From: Gemmatimonadota bacterium
Lineage (GTDB): Bacteria; Gemmatimonadota; Gemmatimonadetes; Longimicrobiales; Gaopeijiaceae
Direction of reading: 5' to 3'
Assembly: GCA_003559555.1 (NCBI GenBank)
Contig: PWLA01000252.1
Coordinates: 1 to 37,511, forward strand
DNA: 37,511 nucleotides
The notes below the pieces were generated by a model. It saw nothing but the letters and a program-made list of their open reading frames with translations, ran no database searches and had not been told where the DNA came from. This document shows positions 17,049 through 25,145 of the stretch, piece after piece (position 1 is the first letter of the stretch; each line of letters starts with the position of its first letter). A program made the translations under genes and the position numbers.

Positions 17049-19352
17049 ATGAAGATCGAGAAGCTCAAAGAGAAAGCCCGGGAGCACGAGCAGGAGGAGA
17101 ACTGGATGGAGGCCATGGGCCTCTATTCACAGGCCCTCGAGCGATCCACCGAGGCCGAGGATGAGCCGGATATCGCCCTGCACAACCGGATCGGGGACCT
17201 CCAGGTTCGGATCGGCGACCTGCAGGGGGCGGTGGAGAACTACGAGACGGCCATCGACCTCTATCTGGAGGCCGACCTTCCGAACAACGCCATGGCCGTG
17301 TGCCGGAAGCTGGAGCGCAACGCCCCGGGACGCCCCTCGGTCCTGCGACGCATGGGCCAGATCCGGATCCGACAGGGATTCGTGGTGGACGCCCGGCAGG
17401 ACTTCCTGAACTACGCTGAGGTCCAGTTGGCGCAGGGCGATGCCGAGGAAGCCCTCCGGGCGCTGGAGGAGTTCGCCACCCTGGCCCCCGACGACGTGGA
17501 GATCCGACTCTTTCTTGCCGAGCAGCTTCGGGGCTCCGATCGGCCCGAGGACGCGGTGATCCACCTGGCTTCCGCATACCGGCTCCTGGCGGACCGGGGC
17601 GAGGACGAGCTGGCCGACGGCGTTCGAGAGCAGATTGCGGAGCTGGCGCCGGAGGAGGATCTGGGATCCCTCCTGGCGGCCGGGTTGGGTGAGGACCCGG
17701 AGGAACCCCACTCCGATGCCGACGACCTGGGGGATCTGGAACCCGCCGACGGCCTGGACGGATTCCAGACCACGTCCCTCTCCGAGATCGCCCTGGACGA
17801 CCCGGCCGAGAGTGGGATCGACGTTGCGGATGGGGTTGAGGACGAGCAGGAGGCTCCCCCTGCGGAGGAGCCGGTGGAGGCCGAGGGGGATGGGCTCGGA
17901 GATCCCCTGGCGGGCACCGTCTTCGATCTGGACGAGTCGGGCGGAGACGAAGCCGAGGAGGAGGAAGCCCCCCAGGCCTCGGCGGAGGCCGCGCTGGGGG
18001 ACCTGACATCGGACGACCTGGGTGAGTCGGCCCTGGAGGGCTTCCAGGCCACGGAGCTGGAGGGCGAGGAAACGCTGGAGGACGAGGCTGAGCTCGATCC
18101 CCTCCCCACACTTTCGGACGACCTCGAGGACGACGAAGACGACTTGGAGCCTCTTCCCACCCTCTACGATGAGGACCTGGAGGAGGACGAAGAGGAGATG
18201 GAGCCGCTCCCGACCCTGGACGACGACCAGGAGGACCAGGAGCCGGACCCGCTTCCGGGCCTGGATGAGCCCGACGCCCCGGACGAGGAGGCGTGGCAGC
18301 AGGACGATCTGGACGCTCTTCCGGCTCTGGGCGCGGACGAGACCGCGGACGCCCTGTCCACCCTGGATCAGGTCACCCTGGATGACGGCGAGAGCCTCCA
18401 GGCGCTGGAGTCCCAGGTGGACCGCGAGCCCGACGACGCCGATGCATGGAGGCAGCTCGGGGTACGGCTCTTTGAGGAGGATCAGGAGGAACGGGCCCGG
18501 GAGGCTCTGGAGAAGGCACATCGGGCCTACGCCGAGGCCGGGGATCCGGAGCGGGCCATGCGGGTGGTCCGGGAGCTCATCTTCCACGAACCCGATGGGG
18601 TGGAGCACTACCAGCGGCTCGTGGAGTACGCCAATCGCACCGGAGACCGGGCTCTTCTGGTGCCCGCCTTTCTGGAACTGGCCGAGGCGCTGGAGCGCAC
18701 CGGCGCCCAACGGAAAGCCGAAGTGGTCTACGGCCAGGTCCTGGCGTTGGACCCCCGGAACCCCCGGGCCCGGAAGGCCCTGGCGGTGGGGACGCCCGGT
18801 GAGGCCGCCGGAGAACGGAGGGACCGGTCGGGATCCTTCGTGGACCTGGGAGGGATGGTTCTGGACGAGGAGTCTCCGGAGCAGACCTTCCGGTGGCGGC
18901 TCGGGGACGCCGATCCTTCGGGAGACGAGGAGGCCGATTTCGCCCGGATGCTCTCCCGATTCAAGGAGAAGGTCGCCACCGGCATGCCGGCGGATGACGC
19001 CATCGCCCACTACGACCTTGGCGCTGCCTACAAGGACATGGGTTTGATCGACGAGGCCATCGGTCAGTTCAAGCAGACGCTCCGGGCCCGACCCAACCAC
19101 CTTCCGGCGTTCGAGATGGTGGGACAGTGCTTCCTGGAGAAGGGAGAGCCGGACCTGGCAGTGCGCACCCTCACCCGGGCCCTGAAGGTGGAGCCGGAGG
19201 TGGAGGACGAGCTCCTGGGCATCTACTACTACCTGGCCAAGGCCTACGAGGAGGCGGGGAACCCCGAGTCGGCAAGGGAGTTCTACGAACGGGTCTTCTC
19301 ACTGGATATCAACTTCATGGATGTGACCGAGCGGCTCCGGGGCCTCCGGTGA
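17049..19352 (+). CDS. TPR protein with acidic repeat-bearing linker
   Basis: ATG 17049 starts the typical TPR opening MKIEKLKEKAREHEQEENWM; the upstream frame is noncoding. The 767-residue product has no signal peptide or membrane helix and is probably cytoplasmic. Residues about 1-215 form TPR-like repeats (NRIGDLQVRIGDLQGAVENY, LRRMGQIRIRQGFVVDARQD), 216-430 a very acidic disordered linker, and 450-767 a second TPR block (YDLGAAYKDMGLIDEAIGQF, YLAKAYEEAGNPESAREFYE). The linker carries two (D/E)GFQ(T/A)T motifs (residues 237 and 330) and five tandem (D/E)xLPxL motifs. I do not recognise a characterised homologue. A scaffold that tethers partners through short linear motifs is an inference. 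Confidence 0.8.
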   Translation: MKIEKLKEKAREHEQEENWMEAMGLYSQALERSTEAEDEPDIALHNRIGDLQVRIGDLQGAVENYETAIDLYLEADLPNNAMAVCRKLERNAPGRPSVLRRMGQIRIRQGFVVDARQDFLNYAEVQLAQGDAEEALRALEEFATLAPDDVEIRLFLAEQLRGSDRPEDAVIHLASAYRLLADRGEDELADGVREQIAELAPEEDLGSLLAAGLGEDPEEPHSDADDLGDLEPADGLDGFQTTSLSEIALDDPAESGIDVADGVEDEQEAPPAEEPVEAEGDGLGDPLAGTVFDLDESGGDEAEEEEAPQASAEAALGDLTSDDLGESALEGFQATELEGEETLEDEAELDPLPTLSDDLEDDEDDLEPLPTLYDEDLEEDEEEMEPLPTLDDDQEDQEPDPLPGLDEPDAPDEEAWQQDDLDALPALGADETADALSTLDQVTLDDGESLQALESQVDREPDDADAWRQLGVRLFEEDQEERAREALEKAHRAYAEAGDPERAMRVVRELIFHEPDGVEHYQRLVEYANRTGDRALLVPAFLELAEALERTGAQRKAEVVYGQVLALDPRNPRARKALAVGTPGEAAGERRDRSGSFVDLGGMVLDEESPEQTFRWRLGDADPSGDEEADFARMLSRFKEKVATGMPADDAIAHYDLGAAYKDMGLIDEAIGQFKQTLRARPNHLPAFEMVGQCFLEKGEPDLAVRTLTRALKVEPEVEDELLGIYYYLAKAYEEAGNPESAREFYERVFSLDINFMDVTERLRGLR
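18096..18329 (+). repeat. Tandem acidic PLPTL-type repeats inside the TPR protein
   Basis: The protein hexamers DPLPTL, EPLPTL, EPLPTL, DPLPGL and DALPAL occur at residues 350, 367, 385, 400 and 422, each separated by 9-16 mostly Asp/Glu residues. Periods are 17, 18, 15 and 22 residues. The DNA copies differ in codon choice, so this is not a fresh DNA duplication; the peptide motif seems to be conserved. Confidence 0.7.
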
Positions 19353-19383
19353 CCGGGAGGACCATCTCGCCTTCCGCCTCACC

Positions 19384-19415
19384 TCCGTCGCCAGGACGAA
19401 ATCCGTCGCCAGGAC
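19384..19415 (+). repeat. 14-bp direct repeat before the polyprenyl synthase gene
   Basis: TCCGTCGCCAGGAC occurs at 19384-19397 and exactly again at 19402-19415, a period of 18 bases. The second copy supplies the AGGA ribosome-binding site six bases before ATG 19421, so the duplication may have created or doubled that site. Confidence 0.6.
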
Positions 19416-19420
19416 CCAAG

Positions 19421-20428
19421 ATGACCAACGCCCATTCCGCTACAACCGCCCCTCCCTCCCGCCTGGCCCGGATCCAGGGTCCGGTGAGTCGCCGGCTCGA
19501 CGGCGTGGTGGATGAGGTCCGGCGGATCCTCCTGGCGGATTTCGACATGCAGGAGGAGGTCCACGAGTATCTCCTGAAGATGCGGGGGAAACTCTTTCGA
19601 CCCACCCTCCTGCTCCTGGCCAACGACGTGGGTGGGCGTCCCCACCCGGACGCCCTGCCCCTGGCGGCGGTGGTGGAACTGGTGCACCTGGCCACACTGG
19701 TCCATGACGATGCAGTAGACCACTCCGTGCTGCGCCGGGGGATGCCCACGGTGAACCATCTCTGGACTCACCAGGTGGCGATCATCACCGGAGACTATCT
19801 CTACGCCCGGTCCATTACTGAGCTGGCCCGCATCGGCCGTCTCGAGGCCATCACGGCGCTGGCCCACGCCTCAAGTGAGATGAGCGTGGGCGAGCTCCGT
19901 CAGCTCACCTCCTACGATGCCCTGGACTTCTCCGAGGCAGACTACGAGCGTCTCATCGCATCCAAGACGGCGTCGCTCATGGCGGCGGCCTGTGAGATCG
20001 GTGCGCTGGTGGGCGAATCCGGTGCCCGGGAGCTCTTTCGCCAGTACGGACACGCCCTGGGCATGGCCTTCCAGATCGCCGATGACCTCCTGGACTACAC
20101 CGGGAGTGAGGAGGAGACGGGAAAGCCCACGGGCCACGATCTGCGGGAGCGGAAGGTGACCCTTCCCCTGGTGGAGTCCCTCCGCAGGGTGGGGCCGCAG
20201 GATCGGGCCCGGATCCGGGAGTTCTTCACCCTGGTGGATCCCACCGATGCGGAGATCGGGGAGATCGTGACCATCGTGCGGGAGACCGGAGGATTGGAGT
20301 ACGCTCGCCGCCGAGCCGACCACTTCGCCTCGGTGGCCCACAGCGCACTGGACGAGATCGGAGAGGCGGGCGAAGCGGTGGACGCCCTCCGGGACGCCAT
20401 CGCCTACGCCATCGAGCGGAGCCGTTAG
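19421..20428 (+). CDS. ispB: All-trans polyprenyl diphosphate synthase
   Basis: Adds isopentenyl units to an allylic diphosphate to make the long prenyl chain of quinones. ATG 19421 follows AGGA by six bases; the longer frame overlapping the previous gene is noncoding. The 335-residue product carries the GKLFRPTL entry motif, the first aspartate-rich motif LVHDDAVD (Asp96, Asp97, Asp100), the second QIADDLLDYTG (Asp221, Asp222, Asp225), and GKPTGHDL with the downstream basic RERKVTLPL. Chain length cannot be read with certainty. The quinone-chain class (IspB/HepT/SdsA) is favoured over farnesyl or geranylgeranyl synthases because no extra residues interrupt the first motif. Confidence 0.9.
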   Translation: MTNAHSATTAPPSRLARIQGPVSRRLDGVVDEVRRILLADFDMQEEVHEYLLKMRGKLFRPTLLLLANDVGGRPHPDALPLAAVVELVHLATLVHDDAVDHSVLRRGMPTVNHLWTHQVAIITGDYLYARSITELARIGRLEAITALAHASSEMSVGELRQLTSYDALDFSEADYERLIASKTASLMAAACEIGALVGESGARELFRQYGHALGMAFQIADDLLDYTGSEEETGKPTGHDLRERKVTLPLVESLRRVGPQDRARIREFFTLVDPTDAEIGEIVTIVRETGGLEYARRRADHFASVAHSALDEIGEAGEAVDALRDAIAYAIERSR

Positions 20429-20565
20429 GCCGCCGTCAGGCCGTTCCCGCGGTTCGCCCCCATGCAATTTCACGAATCAGAATCAGCCAGACCGGGTTCA
20501 TCTCCCGGGGAGGAATCGGTTACATTGAATCTGACCCCCTTTGGCGTCCTTTTCGGAGCCCGGCC

Positions 20566-20850
20566 ATGACGACCCTTCTGGACGGCCGGCGACAGTCCGG
20601 CGGGCGGGTCTTCTGGATCCTGGTGCTGGGGCTCTTTCTGGGTGGGTTGCTGACGCTTCTGAGCGAGGTATTTCTGCCGGACAGCGCCGGCCGGGACTTT
20701 CTGACCACCTCGGTGGCGGCCAGTCTGGGTCCCGTCCACTTGGACCTGGTGGCGGTGGCACTCACACTGGGTCCCCTCTCGCTCACCCTGAACGTGCTGA
20801 CGCTCGTCGGGGTCCTGATGGTGGCCCTGGTGGCCCGGTCGCTCATCTGA
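20566..20850 (+). CDS. Small membrane protein, DUF4321-like
   Basis: A 94-residue protein with two membrane helices: VFWILVLGLFLGGLLTLLSE near residues 15-37 and a C-terminal one (about 68-92). The middle segment GPVHLDLVAVALTLGPLSL is amphipathic. The layout and the FLGGLL core resemble the DUF4321 family, which has no known function. It stands 30 bases before tatA and is probably co-transcribed with it, so a supporting role at the Tat site is conceivable. This is guilt by association only. A weak -10-like TACATT lies at 20521. Confidence 0.7.
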   Translation: MTTLLDGRRQSGGRVFWILVLGLFLGGLLTLLSEVFLPDSAGRDFLTTSVAASLGPVHLDLVAVALTLGPLSLTLNVLTLVGVLMVALVARSLI

Positions 20851-20880
20851 GTTCGATGGCCTCAACGGAGGATTGACGAC

Positions 20881-21123
20881 ATGTTCGGTGGATTCGGAAT
20901 TTGGGAGCTGGCCCTGATTTTCATGGTGATTCTCCTCCTGTTCGGGGCCAAGCGGCTCCCGGAGATCGGTTCGTCGCTGGGGAAGGGGATCCGCGAGTTC
21001 AAGGGCTCGCTCCGGGAGATCGAGGGCGAGTTGAAGATGCCCGACGACACGGAGGCCGAGAGCAAGGCCAGTACCGACGAGGACGGAAACGGCGAGCCCC
21101 GGCGACTCAAGACGACCCAGTAG
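20881..21123 (+). CDS. tatA: Sec-independent translocase pore subunit TatA
   Basis: An 80-residue protein with the short N-terminal helix (GIWELALIFMVILLLFGAK), the FGAKRLPEIGSSLGKGIREF hinge and amphipathic helix, and an acidic tail, the exact TatA/E plan. It oligomerises with TatC to pass folded twin-arginine substrates. There is no separate TatB here; in two-component Tat systems TatA fills both roles. It has a good Shine-Dalgarno (GGAGG, 20868 region) and is followed by a strong terminator. Confidence 0.95.
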   Translation: MFGGFGIWELALIFMVILLLFGAKRLPEIGSSLGKGIREFKGSLREIEGELKMPDDTEAESKASTDEDGNGEPRRLKTTQ

Positions 21124-21167
21124 GTCCGGGTGGGCCGGGTTCACCCGGGCCCCCTTCCTGTTAGTCC

Positions 21168-21213
21168 ACAACGAAAAGCCCCTCCGCCAGTCCAGGCGGA
21201 GGGGCTTCGTTGT
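21168..21213. terminator. Bidirectional intrinsic terminator between tatA and ppiD
   Basis: The arms 21168-21188 and 21195-21213 pair over 19 bp with a two-base bulge, around a six-base loop (AGTCCA). The GC-rich core GCCCCTCCGCC/GGCGGAGGGGC is flanked by an A-rich left side and a T-containing right side, suiting both strands. It sits between convergent genes. A further 9-bp inverted repeat, GTCCACAAC (21164-21172) with GTTGTGGAC (21227-21235), encloses it and shares the left arm. Confidence 0.88.
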
Positions 21214-21237
21214 ATCAGACGGGAGGGTTGTGGACGA

Positions 21238-23088
21238 TCAGAACGCCATGGGGATCTGCGGCTGGTCGGCCTGATCCTCGGCCATGCGGAAGTACTCGGC
21301 CCGGGTGTCCTGGATCCGGGTCACCTCCCGGAGCCCGTCCAGCCAGAGGTCCAGCCGCTGCTGCCGGAGCTCGGCCGTCCGCTGGGCCCGTTGCATGGCC
21401 TTCTGGGCCTCCCACGCCTCACGATCGGCCTCGATCCGCTCCTCCACCCGGATGACCAGGACCCGATCACCGACCCGAACGGGCCCGGCGATCTCACCCT
21501 CGCTGGCACCGAATACGGCGCCCACGGCGGCGTTTCGGGTCCCCAGCCCCGGCACGAAGTCGGTTCGGCTGAAGGGACCGGCGGTCTCCACGTCGACGCC
21601 GACCCGTTGGGCCACCTCCTCCAGCGAGGTGCCAGCGCGCAGCTCCGCGGCGATCTCCCGGGCGTCGTCGTGGGCGCGCTCCACCTTCTTCTGGAGTCGG
21701 AGACGGCTCTCGATCTGCGGCGCCACGGCGTCCAGATTCATGTATCCGGCTCGGGTCAGATTCCGGACCTCGACCATGTAGAACGCTTCCCGGTTCTCGA
21801 AGACCGGGCTCACCGCACCGATGCCTTCCCGCTCGTCGAAGATCCAGTCCTGGGCCTCGTCGGCCTGACCCACGCCCGGAAGGATCGCGTAGTCTTCAGT
21901 GATCCGCCCGTCTCGAGCGCTGATCCCCATCTGGTTGGCAGCTTCGTCCACCGTCATGGTCCGTCCCATCGACTCCAGGGAGTCGGCACGGGTCAGCAGC
22001 CGGATCTCCGACGCGTCGGTACGGCCCATCTCCACCAGAATGTGTCGTGCTTCCTCGACTTCGTCACCGTCCCGGGCGAGCACTTCCAGGATGTGCCAGC
22101 CGTATTCGGTGGGGAAGGGCTCGCTGACCTCGCCCACCGGGATGGAGAAGGCGACCTCCTCGAACTCCTCCGGCCACTGCCCGTCCCCCCGGGTGAAGGG
22201 CTCCAGCATGCCGCCCTGGGGCCCGGTGGAGCGATCATCGCTCTCCAGGTCCGCCAGGTCTTCGAAGGGAACGCCCTCCTCCAGCTCCACCCGGATCTGC
22301 TCGGCCCGCTCCATCTGGGCGATCGAATCCTCGGCGGTGGCGGCCTTGGGCAGGTACGCGTAGCGGACCCCGGCGGTGGCGGGAATGGAGAATTCGTCCC
22401 GGTTCTCGCTGTAGTAGGCCTCGATCTCGTCGCGGGTGACCTCCACCTCGCTGTCGGGTACGTGGTCCTGGGCCCGGAGCATGAGGAAGCTCACCGTGGC
22501 CTGCTCGTTCCGGTCTCGCCACTCCTCCCAGAGCTGCCGGTCGGAGACGTAGACGCCGGAGGTGAGCTGCCGCAGGAGCTTGTTCCGGGGGATCATGTCC
22601 CGGTAGTAGCGCTCCAGGTCCCTGAGGAACTGCGGATCCTGGGCCGCCTGGCTCAGCCACTGCTGATACAACTGCATGTCGAACTGGCCATCGGTCTGGA
22701 AGTTGGGGTCGTCCCGGAGCCCCGGGGGAGGAGCGGTCCGCACGGCCTGCCGGATCTCGTCATCGGTGACCCGGATGCCCCGGCGCTCCAGTTCCTTCTG
22801 GATGAGGATCTGGTCCACCACCTCGTTCCACGCCATGTCCTCGATCTCCCGGTCCTGCTGGGAGGAGATGGGGGTGTCCTGCTCCCGCTGCACCTGGTCG
22901 TAGAGGTTCCGGTAGATGGTCTGATATTCCTGCACGGGGACGTTGGTGCCGCCCACGCTCCCCACGTTGCCGGCGCCACCGCTCTGTCCGCTGGCGTCCA
23001 TTCCCCATTCGAAAACCATGAGAGCCACGAAAGCGGCTGCCGTGATCAGCATGATCCACTTCGTGTTCTCCCGCATTTGCCGCATCAT
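21238..23088 (-). CDS. ppiD: Membrane-anchored peptidyl-prolyl isomerase (PpiD/SurA type)
   Basis: An envelope foldase that helps exported proteins fold at the periplasmic side of the inner membrane. The 616-residue product starts with a basic cytoplasmic segment and one uncleaved helix (about 11-30: KWIMLITAAAFVALMVFEWG). A SurA_N-like chaperone domain follows (about 45-215: YRNLYDQVQREQ, WNEVVDQILIQKELERRGI). A parvulin-type region (about 235-365) carries GPQGGMLEPF, AFSIPVGEVSEPF and GWHILEV; a second, degenerate isomerase-like part and a helical tail end it. The plan is that of PpiD. It is the only minus-strand gene of the window and is transcribed alone. Confidence 0.9.
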   Translation of the reverse strand: MMRQMRENTKWIMLITAAAFVALMVFEWGMDASGQSGGAGNVGSVGGTNVPVQEYQTIYRNLYDQVQREQDTPISSQQDREIEDMAWNEVVDQILIQKELERRGIRVTDDEIRQAVRTAPPPGLRDDPNFQTDGQFDMQLYQQWLSQAAQDPQFLRDLERYYRDMIPRNKLLRQLTSGVYVSDRQLWEEWRDRNEQATVSFLMLRAQDHVPDSEVEVTRDEIEAYYSENRDEFSIPATAGVRYAYLPKAATAEDSIAQMERAEQIRVELEEGVPFEDLADLESDDRSTGPQGGMLEPFTRGDGQWPEEFEEVAFSIPVGEVSEPFPTEYGWHILEVLARDGDEVEEARHILVEMGRTDASEIRLLTRADSLESMGRTMTVDEAANQMGISARDGRITEDYAILPGVGQADEAQDWIFDEREGIGAVSPVFENREAFYMVEVRNLTRAGYMNLDAVAPQIESRLRLQKKVERAHDDAREIAAELRAGTSLEEVAQRVGVDVETAGPFSRTDFVPGLGTRNAAVGAVFGASEGEIAGPVRVGDRVLVIRVEERIEADREAWEAQKAMQRAQRTAELRQQRLDLWLDGLREVTRIQDTRAEYFRMAEDQADQPQIPMAF

Positions 23089-23171
23089 AGGCTGGCCCCT
23101 CCTGTTCGGGCGCCCCTGCTGGGTGTGTCCTGTCCGTGTACTGGTGTCGCGCGTCGCACGCGCCGTCGAAT

Positions 23172-23177
23172 GTTATA
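23172..23177 (-). promoter_or_regulatory. Candidate -10 box for ppiD
   Basis: Read on the minus strand, GGTATAAC gives a five-of-six match to the sigma70 -10 box in an otherwise GC-rich area, about 84 bases before the start codon. No good -35 is found at 16-18 bases upstream, so it may depend on an activator or not be a promoter. Confidence 0.35.
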
Positions 23178-23350
23178 CCGAAGACCGGGTGAGACGTTCG
23201 CCTCGGTGTTCCTGGTGGATGCCGCGATCCGCACTGGCGGCGGGACGAGGCTCCGGAGCCGGACCGAGGCACGTGCAGGCCGGGAAGCTAACGCAAGCGC
23301 CGGGGGGCCTCAAGCAGACCTCCCGGCAGTCTGATCGGAGAGGGGCGTCG

Positions 23351-23380
23351 TTGACACTCTTCCGGGCGGAACCCTATCTT
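23351..23380 (+). promoter_or_regulatory. Strong sigma70-like promoter for TPR-aroQ
   Basis: Consensus TTGACA (23351-23356) and TATCTT (23375-23380) with an 18-base spacer; the predicted start is near 23387. It is the best promoter in the window. It also decides the start of the next gene, because a TTG start at 23379 would lie inside the -10 box. Confidence 0.72.
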
Positions 23381-23450
23381 GCCCCGCTGGAGGAATCGTT
23401 CGTTTCCCCCTGCGAAGCTCCCTCTCCGACCTCTCACTGGAGGGTCTCAG

Positions 23451-25145
23451 GTGTCCCAGGCGATCGAGCAGGAGATCCGCACACTTCGCACTCACTTCTG
23501 GTCCGCTCGGGACCCGGAGGGCCGGGCGTTTGCGCCCCTGGCCGACGCATACCGCAGAAAAGGCGACCTGGACGAGGCCATCTCCCTGGTGGAGGACGGC
23601 CTCGCCCGGCTTCCGGACTTTTCCCCGGGTCACCTGGTGGCGGCCCGGATCCTCCGGGCTCGGGGGGATCTGGAGGCGGCCCGGGAAGCGCTGGACCACC
23701 TCCTGGAGCTGGACTCCGAGAACGTGCTGGCCCTCCTGGAGCGTGCCGAGTTGGCCCGGGACACCGGCGATCGGGAGGGGGCGATCCTGGGCCTGCGTCG
23801 GCTCCTGAGCCTGGATCCGGGTCACCTGGGGGCCCGGGCCGCGCTGGATCGCCTGGAGGCGGCCGGCCCGGCCCCAGAGACGACACCGGCCCCAGAGACG
23901 ACACCGGCCCCGGAGACGGCGCCGGCCACGGAGCGGCCATCGGAGCCTCCCATCGACCCGGCGCCGGGAGCCGACGACGAGGCGGAGACGCCAGGTTCTG
24001 TGCCGGAAGAGGCGCTCGAGCCGGAAGAGGCCGAACTCCTGGAGTTCGGCGACACCTCGCTGAATGACCTGGATGAGGGCACGTGGGGCCTGATGGACGA
24101 CGAGGGGGAGGCCGATCCGTCGCTGACCCCTGACGGCTTCCAGCCCACCGGAGCCGCCGGGATGTCCGAACTGGCGGAGGACCCGTCCGAGGTGGAGGAC
24201 CTCCCTGACAACCTGCGCGATGCGGAGGCCGGTGACTCCTCCGGTGATCTGGCCGTATTCGATTTCGGGATGGAGGTGGGACCGGAAGAGGAGCCGGATC
24301 CTTCGGCGGATCGCCCACCTCTGGACCCGCAGGGGGTGGATCCGTTGGTGGGCGTGGAGGGTCTGGACGACCTCACCGGTCCGGAGCTGGACGCACCGAG
24401 CCCGGACGTCGCTCCCTCCCGCCCGGGTGCGGCGGTCGGAGGGGAGTTGGATGATGGATCCGCTCTCTCGGCCGGGGCCGACGATCTTCCGCCTCACCTG
24501 GTCACCCGAACCATGGCGGAACTCTACCTGGCCCAGGGACTCACCGAGGACGGGCTCCGGATCTACGAGAGGCTGGTCCAAAAGCAGCCGGACGACGGCG
24601 CCGCTCGGAGTCGGCTGGAGGAGCTTCGCCGGGAGTTCGAGACTGCCGAGCCGGCGGAGGACCGCGCTCGCGAGGTCGCCGAGTCGGCTGCCGTCGAGAC
24701 CCTGGGTTCGGAGGAAGTCACCGATTCGCCATCGGCCGAGGAGGAGCTGGATGAGATGGCTCCGCAGTGGAGCGGAGAGGAGGCCGATGAGGCGGAGGCT
24801 CCGGCCACGCCCTTCGCCTGGGCCACCGCTCAGGAAGATGAGGGCGAGGCGGTGGTGGAGACCGGCGCCGAGCGCTCCATCCGGGAGCACTTCGACGACC
24901 TGCTGGCCTGGGTCCCGGGAGCCGTCGCCATCGGTGACCTCTCGCCGGAGGCGGCGGCGGAGCGGGCACCGGCGGGATCGCCGTTGGCGGAGCGGCTGGC
25001 CCGGCCCGAGACCGCCCGGGCCGAGCCTGCGGCATCCGGGGCCCCGGATGCCGACGTCCCCCCCCGGGAGGACGCGGCGGAGGAGGACGAGGTAGACGAC
25101 GACCTGGACGATTTCCGGTCGTGGCTCGAGAGTCTCGATCCGTGA
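23451..25145 (+). CDS. Second TPR protein with long acidic linker
   Basis: GTG 23451 is chosen: GGAGGG lies six bases upstream and the start is downstream of the promoter. The 564-residue product has no signal or membrane segment. Residues about 1-135 are TPR repeats (FAPLADAYRRKGDLDEAISL, AARILRARGDLEAAREALD, RAELARDTGDREGAILGL). A three-copy APETTP repeat and a long Asp/Glu-rich linker with a DGFQPT motif (residue 228) follow. One more TPR-like pair lies near 345-385 (MAELYLAQGLTEDGLRIYER). The C-terminus ends DDLDDFRSWLESLDP after an HFDDLLAWVPGAV element. A homologous layout to the TPR protein at 17049 suggests related scaffolds. The stop overlaps aroQ (GTGA). No function is known to me. 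Confidence 0.8.
   Translation: MSQAIEQEIRTLRTHFWSARDPEGRAFAPLADAYRRKGDLDEAISLVEDGLARLPDFSPGHLVAARILRARGDLEAAREALDHLLELDSENVLALLERAELARDTGDREGAILGLRRLLSLDPGHLGARAALDRLEAAGPAPETTPAPETTPAPETAPATERPSEPPIDPAPGADDEAETPGSVPEEALEPEEAELLEFGDTSLNDLDEGTWGLMDDEGEADPSLTPDGFQPTGAAGMSELAEDPSEVEDLPDNLRDAEAGDSSGDLAVFDFGMEVGPEEEPDPSADRPPLDPQGVDPLVGVEGLDDLTGPELDAPSPDVAPSRPGAAVGGELDDGSALSAGADDLPPHLVTRTMAELYLAQGLTEDGLRIYERLVQKQPDDGAARSRLEELRREFETAEPAEDRAREVAESAAVETLGSEEVTDSPSAEEELDEMAPQWSGEEADEAEAPATPFAWATAQEDEGEAVVETGAERSIREHFDDLLAWVPGAVAIGDLSPEAAAERAPAGSPLAERLARPETARAEPAASGAPDADVPPREDAAEEDEVDDDLDDFRSWLESLDP
23871..23924 (+). repeat. Three-copy 18-bp tandem repeat
   Basis: The unit GCCCCAGAGACGACACCG occurs exactly twice (23871-23888, 23889-23906) and a third time with three changes (23907-23924). 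It encodes APETTP-type hexapeptides at the border of the TPR block and the acidic linker. Two identical copies imply recent slippage, so copy number may vary between strains. Confidence 0.75.

Larger units (their letters stand above)
23089..23450. other. Divergent intergenic region between ppiD and the second TPR gene
   Basis: 362 bases holding regulatory sequence only. On the plus strand there is a strong promoter at 23351-23380; on the minus strand there is a TATAAC -10 at 23172-23177. A perfect palindrome GCGCGT-CGC-ACGCGC (23149-23163) lies just downstream of the minus-strand -10, inside the predicted ppiD leader. No gene is supported. Confidence 0.6.

Noticed and set aside
17127-19100. 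657-codon minus-strand frame opposite the first TPR gene
   Set aside because: A mirror of the acidic linker; the composition (Val/Leu/Gly/Arg) follows from the complement of Asp/Glu codons.
21130-23334. 734-codon plus-strand frame over the ppiD region
   Set aside because: Shadow of the PpiD-like gene, which shows a membrane anchor and isomerase motifs on the minus strand; the frame also runs through the terminator.
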